From Acidobacteriaceae bacterium (GTDB taxonomy: Bacteria > Acidobacteriota > Terriglobia > Terriglobales > Acidobacteriaceae), in NCBI GenBank assembly GCA_003133425.1, contig PKXI01000287.1, forward strand, positions 1 through 5,204: DNA of 5,204 bases. Direction: 5' to 3'. Shown piece by piece: positions 4,878 through 5,204 of the stretch. Under the pieces are notes generated by a model. The model did no database searches, was not told where the DNA came from, and worked only from the letters and a program-made list of their open reading frames with translations. The position numbers were made by a program, and so were the translations under genes. Positions within the stretch are counted from its first letter, which is position 1. Each line of letters opens with the position of its first letter.

Positions 4878-5204
4878 GGCAGGAGGACCGGGCGGTCGCT
4901 GCCGGGGGCTTGCGCAAGCGGGCTGCCGGGGGAGGAAAGTCCGAACTCCGCAGGGCAGTGTGCCGGATAACGTCCGGGACGTGGGCTTTAAGGCTCATGG
5001 ACGGCCAGTGCCACAGAAAAGATACCGCCTCGGCTACCCCTCTCGCCTCACGGCTTGAGGGCTTCCGGAAGGGCCTTTCAGGTTCGCCTGGACGGCCAGT
5101 CCCGCCGGGGTAAGGGTGAAATGGTGCGGTAAGAGCGCACCGCTCCGACTGTGAAGCCGGAGGCAGGGTAAACCCCACACGGAGCAAGACCAAATAGGGA
5201 GGGA
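4878..5204 (+). ncRNA. rnpB: RNase P RNA, type A, 3' end cut off by the window
   Basis: The catalytic RNA of ribonuclease P, which removes the 5' leader from tRNA precursors together with the RnpA protein. Conserved blocks appear in the right order: GAGGAAAGTCCG (4932-4943, the 5' strand of helix P4); ACAGAAAAGATACCGCC (5013-5029); GTAAGGGTGAAA (5110-5121); the P13 hairpin GGTGCG...CGCACC (5123-5141); the P14 stem CTCCG/CGGAG (5143-5147, 5158-5162); AGGGTAAACCCCAC (5165-5178); and GGAGCAAGACCAAATAGGG (5181-5199). The P3 region is capped by the 12-base palindrome GCTTGCGCAAGC (4908-4919). Compared with E. coli (377 nt), the final part, including the 3' strand of P4 and the conserved ACAGAA block, lies beyond the window. 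The stretch between the CCGCC and GTAAGG blocks is 80 bases against 24 in E. coli, an enlarged P12. The exact 5' end is estimated. Confidence 0.95.

Noticed and set aside
4798..5193. Open reading frames on both strands across 4779-5193
   Set aside because: They overlie the RNase P RNA, whose conserved blocks explain the sequence; the translations resemble no protein family I know.

Overview
The window is an ordinary stretch of chromosomal DNA from a GC-rich free-living bacterium. It holds five complete protein genes and the 5' three quarters of the RNase P RNA gene. The best guess for the host is an acidobacterium (Acidobacteriota, Terriglobia-like). That rests on the actinobacterial-style E2 with two lipoyl domains, the long LipB, a DNR-like Crp/Fnr regulator beside ric, and a type A RNase P RNA. 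It is an inference from protein flavour, not a proof. No mobile element, CRISPR array, tRNA or prophage gene is visible.

Left part (1-1625): a Crp/Fnr-family regulator (minus strand) and a di-iron iron-sulfur repair protein of the Ric/YtfE/ScdA family (plus strand) are transcribed away from each other. The 115-base spacer contains several inverted repeats, one shaped like a Crp/Fnr operator. The regulator has an FNR-type recognition helix but lacks both the cysteine cluster of FNR and the cAMP-contact Arg-Ser of CRP, so it resembles NO-responsive DNR/NnrR proteins. The pair is best read as a small nitrosative or oxidative stress module.

Middle part (1626-4235): ric converges with a gene for the E2 acyltransferase of a 2-oxo acid dehydrogenase complex, with 16 bases between the stop codons. 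Upstream of E2 in the same direction lies lipB. LipB attaches octanoate to the lipoyl lysines of E2-type proteins, so the modifying enzyme and a likely substrate lie side by side. The 183-base spacer between them has a consensus -10 box and four inverted repeats.

Right part (4299-5204): a small four-helix DoxX-like membrane protein precedes lipB on the minus strand. Divergent from it, on the plus strand, is rnpB, cut by the window edge before its conserved 3' end. Its P12 region is expanded.

I did not find a convincing undescribed system. The items most worth checking are the regulator-ric operator region, the atypical LipB (internal insert and long C-terminal tail), the inverted-repeat cluster upstream of E2, and the enlarged P12 of rnpB.
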